32,713 bases of DNA from Aestuariirhabdus haliotis (GCF_023509475.1 NZ_JAKSDZ010000038.1:1-32713), one strand, 5' to 3'; counted from the stretch's first letter, positions 9,196 to 19,133 are shown. Notes: generated from the letters alone by a model not told the origin. Made by a program: numbers and translations.

Positions 9196-10278
9196 ATGAG
9201 TCGACTTTATAACTTCTGTGCTGGTCCGGCTGCGCTGCCTACCGAGGTTCTGGAAAGAGCCCAGCGAGAGATGCTGGACTGGGGAGGTTTGGGCCTTTCG
9301 GTGATGGAGATGAGTCACCGCAGTGACGAATTTCAGTCTATCGCTAAAGCGGCTGAAGCTGACCTTCGCGAACTGCTTCAGGTGCCTGATGACTACCGGG
9401 TCTTATTTATTCAAGGCGGGGCTACTGCGCAGTTCTCTGCTGTGCCCTTGAATCTGATGGAGCTTGGCGGAGAGGCGGATTATCTGGATACCGGGCTTTG
9501 GTCGGGTAAAGCGATTGATGAGGCGCGCCGTTTCGGCAAAGTTAATGTGGTCGCCAGCGGTAAATCCCTGGCCTACAGTTCCATTGCGAGTCAGGATAAT
9601 TGGCAGATAAGCGAGCGGGCATCGTATTTCCATTACACGCCCAATGAAACTATTGGTGGTCTGGAATTATTTGATATTCCTTCCTGTTCGCAGGCGCCTC
9701 TGATTGCGGACATGTCTTCCACCATTCTGTCGCGCCCTGTTGATGTGTCCCGCTTCGGTTTGATTTATGCGGGGGCGCAGAAAAATATCGGCCCGGCCGG
9801 ATTAACTTTGGTTATTGTGCGGGAAGATCTTTTGGGTAAGGCTCAGGCCGGTGTTCCAAGAACCATGAATTATCAGCTGATTGCTGATCATGAATCCATG
9901 TTGAATACCCCACCGACTTATAGCTGGTATTTGGCTGGTTTGGTGTTTCAATGGCTAAAGCATCAAGGTGGCTTAGGGGTGATGGCGGAGCGCAATCAGC
10001 GAAAAGCTGAAAAACTCTATGCCGCCATTGATCGTTGTGGGCTGTATGGCAGTTGCGTTGATTTGAGCTATCGATCTTCGATGAATGTGCCTTTTACCTT
10101 GAAAAATAAGGCGCTGGATGATCCTTTTTTGAGTGGTGCCAGGGAGCGAGGTTTGCTCAATTTGAAGGGGCATCGTTCTGTGGGTGGAATGCGCGCGAGC
10201 ATCTATAATGCCGTGTCTGAGGCGGCTGTTGATGCTTTGGTGAGCTATATGAATGAATTTGACAAACAGTATGGATAA
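9196..10278 (+). CDS. serC: Phosphoserine aminotransferase
   Basis: SerC makes 3-phosphoserine from 3-phosphohydroxypyruvate and glutamate. It also serves pyridoxal phosphate synthesis. The protein opens with LYNFCAGPAALP, the family hallmark, and carries the PLP-binding Lys196 in GAQKNIGPAG; HRSDEF at 41-46 is also typical. The 360-residue length is standard. A clear Shine-Dalgarno is not visible before the ATG. It begins the serC-pheA-tyrA/aroA-cmk-rpsA superoperon known from pseudomonads; pheA starts 4 nt after its stop (or overlaps it by 8 nt if the earlier ATG is used), so translation is probably coupled. Confidence 0.98.
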   Translation: MSRLYNFCAGPAALPTEVLERAQREMLDWGGLGLSVMEMSHRSDEFQSIAKAAEADLRELLQVPDDYRVLFIQGGATAQFSAVPLNLMELGGEADYLDTGLWSGKAIDEARRFGKVNVVASGKSLAYSSIASQDNWQISERASYFHYTPNETIGGLELFDIPSCSQAPLIADMSSTILSRPVDVSRFGLIYAGAQKNIGPAGLTLVIVREDLLGKAQAGVPRTMNYQLIADHESMLNTPPTYSWYLAGLVFQWLKHQGGLGVMAERNQRKAEKLYAAIDRCGLYGSCVDLSYRSSMNVPFTLKNKALDDPFLSGARERGLLNLKGHRSVGGMRASIYNAVSEAAVDALVSYMNEFDKQYG

Positions 10279-10282
10279 GCGG

Positions 10283-11374
10283 ATGTCTGAAGAGAAACAG
10301 TTACAAATGTTGCGGGATAAAATCGACGCGATTGATTCTGATATTCAGCAGCTGATTAATCAGCGAGCCTCCTGTGCCCAGGAAGTCGCAACCGTGAAAC
10401 AGGATGGTGGAGAGACTGATGCGTTGTTTTATCGCCCTGAGCGTGAAGCTCAGGTGCTTCGGCGCGTTATGGAGCGAAATGCCGGACCTCTGAATGATGA
10501 AGAAATGGCGAGGCTGTTTCGTGAAATTATGTCGGCTTGCCTCGCATTGGAACAGCCGGTCAAGGTAGCTTTCCTTGGACCTGAGGGTACTTTCACACAG
10601 GCAGCAGCGTTGAAGCATTTCGGTCATTCGGCGGTAGCGGTTCCCATGTCGTCCATTGATGAGGTGTTCAGGGAGGTCGAGGCGGGCGCGGTAAATTATG
10701 GCGTGGTTCCCGTTGAAAACTCTACCGAGGGTGTGATCAACCATACCCTGGATAATTTTATGGATTCGAGCCTCAAGATATGTGGTGAGGTTGAGCTCCG
10801 TATTCATCACCATTTTATGGTTGCCGAAACCACCCGTAAGGACAAGATTTCGCGAATTTATTCCCATGCGCAATCGTTGGCCCAATGCCGTAAATGGCTA
10901 GACTCCCATTATCCTGGGGTGGAGCGTGTTGCGGTAAATAGCAATGCGGAAGCGGCCCGTCGTATTAAAGGTGAGTGGCACTCGGCGGCCATTGCCGGTG
11001 ATATGGCGGCTGAGTTGTATGGCTTGGAAAAAATTGCTGAGAAAATCGAGGATCAGCCCGATAATTCAACGCGTTTCCTGATCATAGGCACCCAGGAAGT
11101 ACCTGAAAGTGGTGATGATAAAACCTCAATTATGGTCGCGATGCGCAATCAACCGGGTGCTTTGCACGACTTGTTGGAGCCTTTCCGTACCGAGGAGGTT
11201 GATCTGACCCGAGTTGAAACACGACCTTCCAATACTGGGGCCTGGAACTATGTGTTCTTTATCGATTTTATGGGGCATGTCGACGAGCCTCGTATTGCTC
11301 AGGTTATGCGACAGGTAGGTGTAACGGCATCCGATTTGAAAGTGTTGGGTTCGTATCCTCAGGCAGCGCTTTAA
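10283..11374 (+). CDS. pheA: Bifunctional chorismate mutase / prephenate dehydratase
   Basis: This P-protein converts chorismate to prephenate and then phenylpyruvate for phenylalanine synthesis. The N-terminal ~90 residues are an AroQ chorismate mutase (LRDKIDAIDSDIQQLINQRA, then REAQVLRRV). The prephenate dehydratase domain follows with GPEGTFTQAA and VPVENSTEGV. A C-terminal ACT domain (residues ~270-363) includes the GALHDLL and ESRP-like ETRPS motifs that bind phenylalanine for feedback inhibition. I chose ATG 10283 (MSEEKQ) by family similarity. ATG 10271, which overlaps the serC stop by 8 nt, is an alternative giving four more residues. In Pseudomonas hisC follows pheA; here the tyrA-aroA fusion follows directly. 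Confidence 0.96.
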   Translation: MSEEKQLQMLRDKIDAIDSDIQQLINQRASCAQEVATVKQDGGETDALFYRPEREAQVLRRVMERNAGPLNDEEMARLFREIMSACLALEQPVKVAFLGPEGTFTQAAALKHFGHSAVAVPMSSIDEVFREVEAGAVNYGVVPVENSTEGVINHTLDNFMDSSLKICGEVELRIHHHFMVAETTRKDKISRIYSHAQSLAQCRKWLDSHYPGVERVAVNSNAEAARRIKGEWHSAAIAGDMAAELYGLEKIAEKIEDQPDNSTRFLIIGTQEVPESGDDKTSIMVAMRNQPGALHDLLEPFRTEEVDLTRVETRPSNTGAWNYVFFIDFMGHVDEPRIAQVMRQVGVTASDLKVLGSYPQAAL

Positions 11375-11377
11375 TTG

Positions 11378-13609
11378 ATGATGAAGGTTTCTTCTTCACA
11401 ACCCCGTTTTGGCGCTCTGCTGGTTATCGGGCTTGGATTGATTGGCGGCTCTTTTGCTGCGGCCATAAAAAAGTCGGGAGTCTGTCGACAGGTGTTGGCT
11501 TGCGACAGTGATATCCAATCCCTTCGGATTGCCAAGGCGCAGGGCATTATCGACGATTATGCCGAGCGGTTCGAGGAGGGGGTCGTCCAGGCCGATATTA
11601 TTATGTTGGCGGTGCCCATTCTGAGTATGGATGAGGTGCTGCTGGAGCTGGCCAGGTATGACCTGACTGGGAAAATCATTACCGATGCAGGGAGTTCGAA
11701 GCGTTCCTTGCTGGCAGCTGCAGAGACGGCCTTTGGTGAAATCCCCCCCAATCTGGTACCGGGACATCCAATTGCAGGTTCGGAGAAGAGTGGAGTCCTG
11801 GCGGCTCATGCGGAACTGTTTTGTGATCATAAGGTGTTGGTAACGCCTCACGCTATGATCGACCGTCAGGCCTTATCGGTAGTGAAAGAATTATGGCTTT
11901 CGACGGGGGCCGAGGTGCTCGAAATGGATGTTCAGCGCCATGATGAGGTGCTGGCGGCTACCAGTCATTTGCCTCACTTGCTGGCGTTTTCCCTGGTCGA
12001 TACTTTGGCAACAGAACGAGACAATCAGGACATCTTCCGGTACGCTGCCGGCGGTTTTCGCGACTTTACTCGCATAGCAGCGAGTGACCCTACCATGTGG
12101 CACGACATCTTTATTGCCAACAAAGATGCTGTTTTACGTGCCCTGAAAGACTTTACCCTGGACCTTGATAAGCTTCGTTTGGCGATCGAGTCAGAGGATG
12201 GTCAATACATGCTGGGTGTGTTTACCCGGGCTAAAGTCGCGCGGGATCACTTTACAAAAATGCAATCACGAAAGGCTTATATGGATTCCATGACCCAACA
12301 AGATATCAGTTTTATCGCTCGACCCGGCGGTTCAGTGCGCGGGGAAATTCGCGTGCCAGGGGATAAGTCGATCTCCCACCGCTCCATCATGCTTGGCTCC
12401 CTCGCCGAAGGCGTTACCGAGGTAGAAGGTTTTCTGGAAGGGGAGGACAGTCTCGCTACCTTACAGGCGTTTCGCGATATGGGGGTTGTTATTGAGGGAC
12501 CACACCAGGGTAAGGTTACTATTTATGGCGTTGGGATGAAGGGCCTTAAGCCTGCGCCCGGGCCTCTTTATCTGGGCAACTCTGGAACCGCAATGCGCCT
12601 GTTCTGCGGGCTTTTGTCAGGGCAATCATTTGATGTGACCCTAACCGGTGATGAATCCCTTTCATCCCGCCCTATGGGGCGAGTTGCTAACCCTTTGGCA
12701 GAAATGGGCGCTGTGATTGAGGCCCAGGCTGAGGGGCGACCTCCTCTTAATATAGAAGGGAATAAGCAGCTTCGAGGTATCGATTATGTCATGCCAATGG
12801 CGAGTGCTCAGGTTAAGTCATGCCTTCTGTTGGCCGGCATGTACGCCGAAGGCGAGACCCGGGTTACTGAGCCTGCGCCGACACGAGATCATACCGAGCG
12901 AATGCTGGGCGGTTTTGGTTATCCGGTAACGGTAGAGGGTAATCGTGTCACTTTGACAGGCGGCGGTTCGCTCAAGGGTTGCCGAATCGAAGTACCTAGT
13001 GATATCTCCTCGGCGGCATTTTTTATGGTAGCTGCTTCGATTGCCCCGGAATCAGAGTTGGTGATTGCTCACGTCGGTATCAATCCAACCCGTATTGGAG
13101 TGATCAATATCTTGCGTCAAATGGGTGCCGATTTGACCCTGGAGAATCAGCGTGAAGTGGGTGGCGAACCGGTGGCAGATATTCGAGTCCGCTCATCACA
13201 ACTCAAGGGTATAGAAATCCCCGAAGATCAGGTGCCCTTGGCCATTGATGAGTTCCCGGTACTTTTTGTCGCTGCGGCTTGCGCCCAAGGAAAAACAGTT
13301 CTAAAGGGTGCAGAAGAGCTACGAGTGAAAGAAAGTGACCGCATCCAGGTGATGGCTGATGGTCTTGAGGTGTTGGGTGTTAGTTTGAAAACCCGTCCAG
13401 ATGGCATCGAAATTGAGGGCGGCAAACCTTTCGGTGGCGGTGAAGTAGAAAGCCATGGTGATCATCGGATTGCGATGGCTTTCGCCGTTGCTGCACTGCG
13501 TGCCAAGGGTGAAATTCGTATTCGAGACTGTGCGAATGTGGCCACCTCTTTCCCTAACTTTGTGGAGCTGGCCCAGTCGGTTGGCTTTCAATTGCAGACG
13601 CGAGAGTAA
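11378..13609 (+). CDS. tyrA-aroA: Prephenate dehydrogenase / EPSP synthase fusion
   Basis: One 743-residue chain joins two shikimate/tyrosine enzymes. Residues 1 to ~295 are an NAD(P)-dependent prephenate dehydrogenase with the dinucleotide motif GLGLIGG near 18-24, GHPIAGSE, and the active-site stretch TSHLPHLLAF. From ~305 onward is EPSP synthase, with GDKSISHR near 328, GNSGTAMRL, SAQVKS, RDHTER, NPTRIGV and DEFPVL. The GDKS, SAQ-x-K, R-x-H-x-E and N-x-T-R combination is that of class II-type enzymes. Such fusions are known in Pseudomonas and relatives. An in-frame TTG at 11375 directly follows the pheA stop; ATG 11378 or 11381 is more likely. No Shine-Dalgarno is obvious, so coupling to pheA is likely. 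cmk follows after 3 nt. Confidence 0.96.
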   Translation: MMKVSSSQPRFGALLVIGLGLIGGSFAAAIKKSGVCRQVLACDSDIQSLRIAKAQGIIDDYAERFEEGVVQADIIMLAVPILSMDEVLLELARYDLTGKIITDAGSSKRSLLAAAETAFGEIPPNLVPGHPIAGSEKSGVLAAHAELFCDHKVLVTPHAMIDRQALSVVKELWLSTGAEVLEMDVQRHDEVLAATSHLPHLLAFSLVDTLATERDNQDIFRYAAGGFRDFTRIAASDPTMWHDIFIANKDAVLRALKDFTLDLDKLRLAIESEDGQYMLGVFTRAKVARDHFTKMQSRKAYMDSMTQQDISFIARPGGSVRGEIRVPGDKSISHRSIMLGSLAEGVTEVEGFLEGEDSLATLQAFRDMGVVIEGPHQGKVTIYGVGMKGLKPAPGPLYLGNSGTAMRLFCGLLSGQSFDVTLTGDESLSSRPMGRVANPLAEMGAVIEAQAEGRPPLNIEGNKQLRGIDYVMPMASAQVKSCLLLAGMYAEGETRVTEPAPTRDHTERMLGGFGYPVTVEGNRVTLTGGGSLKGCRIEVPSDISSAAFFMVAASIAPESELVIAHVGINPTRIGVINILRQMGADLTLENQREVGGEPVADIRVRSSQLKGIEIPEDQVPLAIDEFPVLFVAAACAQGKTVLKGAEELRVKESDRIQVMADGLEVLGVSLKTRPDGIEIEGGKPFGGGEVESHGDHRIAMAFAVAALRAKGEIRIRDCANVATSFPNFVELAQSVGFQLQTRE

Positions 13610-13612
13610 GCA

Positions 13613-14308
13613 ATGAGTGATCAATCAATAACTCGTATGCCGGTCATTACCATTGATGGCCCTGGCGGTTCAGGCAAGGGCACTATCAGCGGATTATTGG
13701 CGCGCAAGCTGGGCTGGAACCTGCTTGATAGTGGTGCGCTTTATCGGCTGGTTGCGCTGTCGGCGCAAAATCACGAGGTGGCGCTGGACGATGAAGACTC
13801 ATTGCGAGTAATGGCCGAGCATCTCGATGTTCAATTTGTTACTGCCGATGATGATGCCCTGCAAGTTATTCTTGAGGGTGAACAGGTCGGCAAAGCCATG
13901 CGCACGGAAGACTGTGGGGTGGCGGCTTCGCGTGTTGCTGCGCTGCCCGATGTGCGAACTGCATTGCTCAAGCGTCAACGAGCTTTTGCCGAATCCCCGG
14001 GTTTGGTGGCTGATGGGCGTGATATGGGGACTGTGGTTTTCCCTCAGGCCCCCTTAAAAGTATTCCTTACGGCCAGCGCCGAGGTGCGCGCCGATCGGCG
14101 TCAACGCCAGTTGCAAGAGAAGGGTATTGATGTTAGCATTCAGCGCCTTTTGGCTGATATCCAGGAGCGGGACGAGCGCGATATGAATCGGGCTGTTGCG
14201 CCATTGAAGCCTGCAGATGATGCGGTTCAGTTGGATAGCACCAAATTGACCATAGATGAAGTACTCGAACGAGTGTTAGAAGAAGTCGCCAAGCGCGGTT
14301 TGATCTGA
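13613..14308 (+). CDS. cmk: Cytidylate kinase
   Basis: Cmk phosphorylates CMP and dCMP with ATP in pyrimidine salvage. The P-loop GPGGSGKGT is at 16-24. [11 protein letters not shown] is the NMP-binding signature, and RQRQLQEKG with [16 protein letters not shown] matches the lid and C-terminal region. The 231-residue length is normal. It lies 3 nt downstream of the tyrA-aroA stop, and its placement before rpsA is conserved in many proteobacteria. A 151-nt gap separates it from rpsA. Confidence 0.98.
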   Translation: MSDQSITRMPVITIDGPGGSGKGTISGLLARKLGWNLLDSGALYRLVALSAQNHEVALDDEDSLRVMAEHLDVQFVTADDDALQVILEGEQVGKAMRTEDCGVAASRVAALPDVRTALLKRQRAFAESPGLVADGRDMGTVVFPQAPLKVFLTASAEVRADRRQRQLQEKGIDVSIQRLLADIQERDERDMNRAVAPLKPADDAVQLDSTKLTIDEVLERVLEEVAKRGLI

Positions 14309-14459
14309 CGCTCGTCACAGGGGGTGCAAAGCCGTAGCGCCAGAGACGCGGCATTGCGCCCTTTTGCCATTTGACCCCGCACGCTGGCAGTGTGGTGGAG
14401 GCTGATCAGAATTTTTCTAGTTCTGCTAAGCCGTAGACATTGATATAACAGGAATCAAA

Positions 14460-16139
14460 ATGAGCGAAAGCTTTGCAGACCTTTTTGAAGAGAGCCTAAA
14501 AGGCCTCGATATGAAGCCAGGTGCCATCATCAGTGGCCTGGTAGTAGACATCGATAGCGACTGGGTAACCGTTCACGCGGGCCTGAAGTCTGAAGGTGTT
14601 ATTCCCCGCGAGCAGTTCCTGAACGAAAGCGGCGAACTGACCATCGCGGTTGGTGATGAGGTACAGGTAGCGCTGGACGCAGTTGAAGATGGTTTCGGTG
14701 AAACCAAGCTGTCCCGCGAGAAGGCCAAGCGCGCTGAAGCGTGGAAGGTTCTTGAAGCTGCTTGCGAAGCCGAAGAGATTGTTAAGGGTGTTATCAACGG
14801 TAAGGTCAAAGGTGGCTTTACGGTTGATGTTAACTCTATCCGTGCCTTCCTGCCGGGCTCCCTGGTTGACGTGCGTCCTGTGCGTGATACCACTCACCTG
14901 GAAGGTAAAGAGCTTGAATTTAAAGTTATCAAGCTGGATCAAAAGCGTAATAACGTGGTTGTTTCTCGTCGTAGCGTTCTTGAGACCGAGAACAGCGCTG
15001 AGCGTGATGCCCTCCTTGAATCCTTGCAAGAGGGTCAGGAAATCAAGGGTATCGTCAAGAACCTTACCGATTACGGTGCGTTCGTTGACCTCGGTGGCGT
15101 TGACGGCCTGCTGCACATTACCGATATGGCCTGGAAGCGCATCAAGCATCCAAGCGAAATCGTCAATGTGGGCGATGAAATCGACGTTAAGGTGTTGAAG
15201 TTTGATCGCGAGCGTAACCGTGTTTCTCTTGGCCTGAAGCAGTTGGGTGAGGATCCATGGGTAGCCGTTAAGAACCGTTTCCCAGAAGGTGCTCGCACCA
15301 CTGGTCGCGTAACCAACCTGACCGATTACGGCTGCTTCGTTGAGCTGGAAGAAGGTGTTGAAGGTCTGGTACACGTATCTGAAATGGATTGGACCAACAA
15401 GAACGTTCATCCTTCCAAGATTGTACAGGTGGGTGACGAAGTTGAGGTTCAGGTTCTGGATATCGACGAAGAGCGTCGTCGTATCTCTCTGGGTATCAAG
15501 CAGTGTAAAGCTAACCCATGGGAAGAGTTCTCCAGCAACTTTAATAAAGGCGATCGCATCAGCGGCAGCATCAAGTCCATCACAGACTTCGGTATCTTTA
15601 TCGGTCTGGACGGTGCTATCGATGGTCTGGTTCACCTGTCCGATATCTCCTGGAACGAAGTGGGCGAAGAAGCCGTACGCAACTACAAGAAGGGCGAAGA
15701 GCTGGAGACTGTTATCCTGTCTATCGACCCTGAGCGTGAGCGTATCTCTCTGGGCATCAAGCAGTTGGAAGACGATCCATTCTCCAACTACGCTGCCGCC
15801 AATGAGAAAGGCACTATCGTTAACGGTGTAGTGAAAGAAGTTAATGCCAAGGCGGCGACTATCACTCTGGCCGAAGACGTTGAAGGTACATTGCGCGCTT
15901 CTGAAATCAGCCGTGACCGCGTCGAAGATGCGACCAACGTGTTGAAAGAAGGCGATGCGGTTGAAGCCAAGATTGTTAGTGTTGATCGCAAGAACCGTGT
16001 GATCAGCCTTTCTATCAAAGCGAAGGACCAAGCCGACGAGAAAGCAGCAATGAAAGAGCTGCGCTCTCAGGAAGTGACTTCTTCCGGACCAACCACCATC
16101 GGTGACCTGATCAAGGCGCAGATGGGCAACAAGGAGTAA
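14460..16139 (+). CDS. rpsA: 30S ribosomal protein S1
   Basis: S1 binds mRNA leaders at the 30S subunit and unfolds them for initiation. The 559-residue chain has six S1 (OB-fold) repeats; recurrent signatures such as [37 protein letters not shown] and [19 protein letters not shown] mark repeats 3 to 5, each followed by a GDE(I/V)-x-V-x-(I/V)LD(I/F)D strand. The first two repeats, which dock the protein on the ribosome, are more diverged, as usual. The ATG is preceded by AGGA with seven-base spacing. Codon use looks strongly biased, as expected for high expression. A strong intrinsic terminator follows at 16156-16182. Confidence 0.99.
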   Translation: MSESFADLFEESLKGLDMKPGAIISGLVVDIDSDWVTVHAGLKSEGVIPREQFLNESGELTIAVGDEVQVALDAVEDGFGETKLSREKAKRAEAWKVLEAACEAEEIVKGVINGKVKGGFTVDVNSIRAFLPGSLVDVRPVRDTTHLEGKELEFKVIKLDQKRNNVVVSRRSVLETENSAERDALLESLQEGQEIKGIVKNLTDYGAFVDLGGVDGLLHITDMAWKRIKHPSEIVNVGDEIDVKVLKFDRERNRVSLGLKQLGEDPWVAVKNRFPEGARTTGRVTNLTDYGCFVELEEGVEGLVHVSEMDWTNKNVHPSKIVQVGDEVEVQVLDIDEERRRISLGIKQCKANPWEEFSSNFNKGDRISGSIKSITDFGIFIGLDGAIDGLVHLSDISWNEVGEEAVRNYKKGEELETVILSIDPERERISLGIKQLEDDPFSNYAAANEKGTIVNGVVKEVNAKAATITLAEDVEGTLRASEISRDRVEDATNVLKEGDAVEAKIVSVDRKNRVISLSIKAKDQADEKAAMKELRSQEVTSSGPTTIGDLIKAQMGNKE

Positions 16140-16155
16140 ATCTCTCCCTGTTGTG

Positions 16156-16182
16156 AAAAAGGCACCTTAGGGTGCCTTTTTT
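16156..16182 (+). terminator. Intrinsic terminator after rpsA
   Basis: Five A residues, a GGCACC/GGTGCC stem (16161-16166 with 16171-16176), loop TTAG and six T residues form a canonical rho-independent terminator 17 nt after the rpsA stop. The A-run makes it potentially bidirectional. Confidence 0.93.
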
Positions 16183-16440
16183 GTTGCTGGAAACTGAACC
16201 TTGCTTTGTCTCATGGCAGGGTTTTCTGTGCAGGGCACTTATGCTGTCGAAGAGGGCTGGCCAGGGATTGAAATAGCGGTCACTTGCCAATACTTGCTAC
16301 AAAACAGGGCATAAAATCCCATCCGTGAGTCATTCTCACTCAAGTATTTGTAATATATTCTTAATAATCAAACAGTTACTTGATTTATTTATAGCGATTA
16401 GCTATTTTTAACGGATCCGTGATGAGGGGCAGGGATAAAC
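16183..16440 (+). promoter_or_regulatory. ihfB upstream region, AT-rich
   Basis: No gene is seen between the rpsA terminator and ihfB. The last ~110 nt are strongly AT-rich. A possible promoter is TTGATT, 17 nt, TATTTT just upstream of the start, and a consensus IHF site lies at 16366-16378. AGGGA before the ATG provides the ribosome binding site. Confidence 0.5.
16366..16378 (+). promoter_or_regulatory. Consensus IHF binding site upstream of ihfB
   Basis: The 13 bases AATCAAACAGTTA match the IHF consensus WATCAANNNNTTR at every defined position, inside an AT-rich tract, as preferred by IHF. It lies 63 nt upstream of ihfB, which encodes one IHF subunit. Negative autoregulation of IHF genes is established in E. 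coli, so an autoregulatory site is a reasonable inference. Confidence 0.55.
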
Positions 16441-16734
16441 ATGACCAAATCGGAACTGATCGAACGTATTGCAGAGAAGCAGGGACAGCTATCCGTTAAG
16501 GATGTCGAGCTGGCGATCAAGACCGTTCTCGAGCAGATGTCCCAAACCCTGGCGGTCGGTGAACGTATCGAAATTCGAGGCTTTGGCAGTTTCTCGCTGC
16601 ACTACAGAGCGCCTCGTGTAGGACGTAACCCTAAAACCGGTAACTCGGTTCTTCTGGAAGGGAAATTTGTTCCGCATTTCAAGCCTGGCAAAGAGCTCCG
16701 TGAGCGGGTTAATCTGAGCTTGCAAGAGCAATAA
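16441..16734 (+). CDS. ihfB: Integration host factor subunit beta
   Basis: A DNA-bending protein of the HU/IHF family that pairs with IhfA. The 97-residue sequence shows the N-terminal helical dimerisation part ([15 protein letters not shown]), the GFGSF core and the beta-arm signature [10 protein letters not shown], whose proline intercalates into the minor groove. Position between rpsA and lapA, as in E. coli and Pseudomonas, and the IHF-beta style of the C-terminus ([14 protein letters not shown]) favour beta over HU. It may regulate itself through the site at 16366-16378. Confidence 0.97.
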   Translation: MTKSELIERIAEKQGQLSVKDVELAIKTVLEQMSQTLAVGERIEIRGFGSFSLHYRAPRVGRNPKTGNSVLLEGKFVPHFKPGKELRERVNLSLQEQ

Positions 16735-16861
16735 TTTTAACCGTTGCTATACGATGATCGATTTGTTTTGATCTTGCCAGCACCTATAATCCCGCTATGG
16801 TTTCAGGGTGCTAGTTAACGGTTCTGTAGACTCGGATAAAAAATTCTGATTCGGGGGATGC

Positions 16862-17179
16862 ATGCACAAATTGATGACATGGCTTAAATGGATACTCTTT
16901 GTAGCAATTCTTCTTTTTATGCTGGTTTTGGCGGTCGAATTTGTCGCTTCTAACACGGAACTCATCTCTGTCAGCTATCTAGGTTATCAGGCTCCACAAT
17001 GGAGTTTGGCCTGGTATCTTCTGGTGTCATTTATTGTTGGTGGTGTCCTGGGCGTCAGTTCCGCTGCGCTCGTGGTCTCTCGCCTCTGGATGAAAAATAA
17101 AAGCTTACACCGTAAACTCGTACGACGTGATGCTGAATTGAAAAGCTTGCATGAGAGTGTCATCAAGGGAACAGACTGA
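16862..17179 (+). CDS. lapA: LapA (YciS) inner-membrane protein
   Basis: A 105-residue protein with two transmembrane helices (about 7-25 and 44-68) and a basic C-terminal cytosolic helix, the standard DUF1049/LapA layout. With LapB it takes part in control of lipopolysaccharide assembly and LpxC turnover in E. coli. A G-rich ribosome binding site (GGGGG) precedes ATG 16862; another ATG four bases earlier is out of frame. The stop overlaps the lapB start by one base, so the pair is translationally coupled. Confidence 0.94.
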   Translation: MHKLMTWLKWILFVAILLFMLVLAVEFVASNTELISVSYLGYQAPQWSLAWYLLVSFIVGGVLGVSSAALVVSRLWMKNKSLHRKLVRRDAELKSLHESVIKGTD

Positions 17180-18360
17180 TGCCGGAGTGGGGATTGCTGC
17201 TACTGTTAGTCGCAGCGATAGCAATCGGTTACGTGCTAGGACGCATTGACCGGGCTAAAGTTCGCCGTAAAAAATCTGAGAACCTTTCTCAGGAATATTT
17301 TGTCGGCCTGAATTACCTTCTGAACGATCAACCCGATGAAGCAATAGAGACCTTTATCGGTGCTCTCGATGTTACCAGCGAGAGTGCGGAAAGCTTTGAA
17401 ACCCGCATTACAGTTGGCCGGCTATATGGACGACGGGGAGAAGTGGATCGCGCAATTCAGGTGCATCAGGGATTATTGGCCAAGCCCAGTCTGAGTTACA
17501 AGCAATCCTTAAGGGTGCAGTTAGAGTTGGCTCGCGATTATCTGTTTGCAGGATTGCTGGATCGTGCAGAAGCATTGTTGCGTGATATTTCCAGAGCTGA
17601 GAATGAGATCAAGTTCGACGCCTTGCGCTTGTTGCTAGAAGTTTATCAACAGGAGAAGGAGTGGCAGCGCGCCATCGATATAGCCCAGCAGTTGCTCAGT
17701 CGGGACGACAACTACTACCGAAATCTTGTGTCCCATTTTTACTGCGAATTGGCACAGCAGGCGTTAGACCGCAAAGAATTTCATGAAGCCAGGGAAAAAC
17801 TTCGCCAGGCTCTTTCCATCGATTCTGACTCTGTTCGTGCCAGCCTGTTAATGGGTTCGATGGAGTATGAGCAGGCAAATTATAGAGCAGCCAATAAGTC
17901 GCTCCAGCGGGTTAGCCAACAGGATCCGGACTTTGTTTCAGAGACCATTCCGCTGCTGGTGATGGTGGATCAGAAGCTGGGGCGTTTTCAGTCCATATCG
18001 GGTTACTTGACCCGCTGCCTGAAGGAACACCCTTCAACAGCGGTGATGATGGCGATGGCGGAGTCCATTCGACGTGATAGTGGAGATGAACGAGCTAGCC
18101 GTTTTATCGTCAATCAGCTTGTTCGTCGCCCTTCGCTGAAAGGCCTGCACGGCTTGATCGAGCTGCACATGGAACAGCTGGAAGGCAGCAGCCGTGAGAA
18201 CCTGACCTTGCTGTCAAATCTGGTGTCGCGTGTCATTGATACCAAGCCGGTCTACCGCTGTGGTAGCTGTGGCTTTGGTGGCAAAGAGTTGTATTGGCAG
18301 TGTCCCAGCTGTAAGGAGTGGGGTAGCGTGAAACCTATTCGAGGTATTGAGGGTCAGTAA
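17179..18360 (+). CDS. lapB: LapB (YciM) LPS assembly regulator
   Basis: LapB is an inner-membrane-anchored TPR protein that acts with FtsH to degrade LpxC and so tunes LPS synthesis. The 393 residues comprise an N-terminal anchor (4-20), a series of TPR-like helices (about 40-345) facing the cytosol, and a C-terminal rubredoxin-type metal site with Cys361, Cys364, Cys375 and Cys378 (CGSC and CPSC). Length and layout match the family. The ATG overlaps the lapA stop, and the order ihfB-lapA-lapB-pyrF is conserved. Confidence 0.97.
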   Translation: MPEWGLLLLLVAAIAIGYVLGRIDRAKVRRKKSENLSQEYFVGLNYLLNDQPDEAIETFIGALDVTSESAESFETRITVGRLYGRRGEVDRAIQVHQGLLAKPSLSYKQSLRVQLELARDYLFAGLLDRAEALLRDISRAENEIKFDALRLLLEVYQQEKEWQRAIDIAQQLLSRDDNYYRNLVSHFYCELAQQALDRKEFHEAREKLRQALSIDSDSVRASLLMGSMEYEQANYRAANKSLQRVSQQDPDFVSETIPLLVMVDQKLGRFQSISGYLTRCLKEHPSTAVMMAMAESIRRDSGDERASRFIVNQLVRRPSLKGLHGLIELHMEQLEGSSRENLTLLSNLVSRVIDTKPVYRCGSCGFGGKELYWQCPSCKEWGSVKPIRGIEGQ

Positions 18361-18443
18361 CACTGGCTTTACAATAGCGACCTGTTTTAGCCCTCATACC
18401 TGTGATTATTGTCAGGTTGCCAACCTTTCTAGCGGATAATGAT

Positions 18444-19133
18444 ATGTCTCCGATTCTCGTGGCCCTCGATTACTCCAGCAGTGAGCCAGCCTTGGCTTTA
18501 GCTGATAAGCTCGATCCCCAACAATGCCGTTTAAAGGTCGGCAAAGAGTTATTTACCAGTTCGGGGCCGGCGGTTGTCGAGGCGCTGCACCAGCGAGGTT
18601 TTGAGGTATTCCTGGATCTTAAATTCCACGATATTCCTAACACCGCCTCAAAAGCGGTAAAAGCGGCTGCTGAACTGGGTGTCTGGATGGTCAATGTCCA
18701 TGCCAGTGGTGGGCGTCGGATGATGGAGGCGTGTCGAGATGTATTGGCGCAGCGCACCGGCTCTAACCCTTTGCTCATTGCGGTAACGGTCTTGACCAGT
18801 ATGGAACAGGAAGATTTGGCGGATATTGGGTTGGATCGAAATCCATTGGAGCAGGTGAGCCGGCTTGCTCGCCTGACCAAAGACAGTGGTCTCGATGGCG
18901 TGGTTTGCTCAGCGCAAGAAGTGAGTATGCTGCGCGAGCAATTGGGTAAAGATTTTTCTTTGATCACTCCAGGTATACGTCCGGCGAACACAGAGCGAGG
19001 TGACCAGCGACGTATTCTGACGCCGAATGAGGCGCTTGCGTTAGGTAGTAGTTATTTGGTTATTGGGCGACCAATTACCCAAGCTGTTGATCCGGCCGAG
19101 GCATTAGGGTCGATTATTTCATCTCTCGATTGA
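18444..19133 (+). CDS. pyrF: Orotidine 5'-phosphate decarboxylase
   Basis: PyrF decarboxylates OMP to UMP, the last step of de novo UMP synthesis. The 229-residue TIM barrel has the catalytic DLKFHD (Asp58, Lys60, Asp63) and a phosphate-binding end with TPGIRP and VIGRPIT. The open frame extends 14 codons upstream of ATG 18444, but those residues are unlike the family, and [10 protein letters not shown] is the expected N-terminus. GCGGA sits about eight bases upstream. The next gene is convergent, only 17 nt away, and no terminator is visible between them. Confidence 0.97.
   Translation: MSPILVALDYSSSEPALALADKLDPQQCRLKVGKELFTSSGPAVVEALHQRGFEVFLDLKFHDIPNTASKAVKAAAELGVWMVNVHASGGRRMMEACRDVLAQRTGSNPLLIAVTVLTSMEQEDLADIGLDRNPLEQVSRLARLTKDSGLDGVVCSAQEVSMLREQLGKDFSLITPGIRPANTERGDQRRILTPNEALALGSSYLVIGRPITQAVDPAEALGSIISSLD

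Noticed and set aside
14496-16031. A 511-codon open frame on the minus strand, antisense to rpsA
   Set aside because: It is the shadow of a strongly codon-biased gene; its translation has no recognisable domain and no ribosome binding site, and rpsA is certain.
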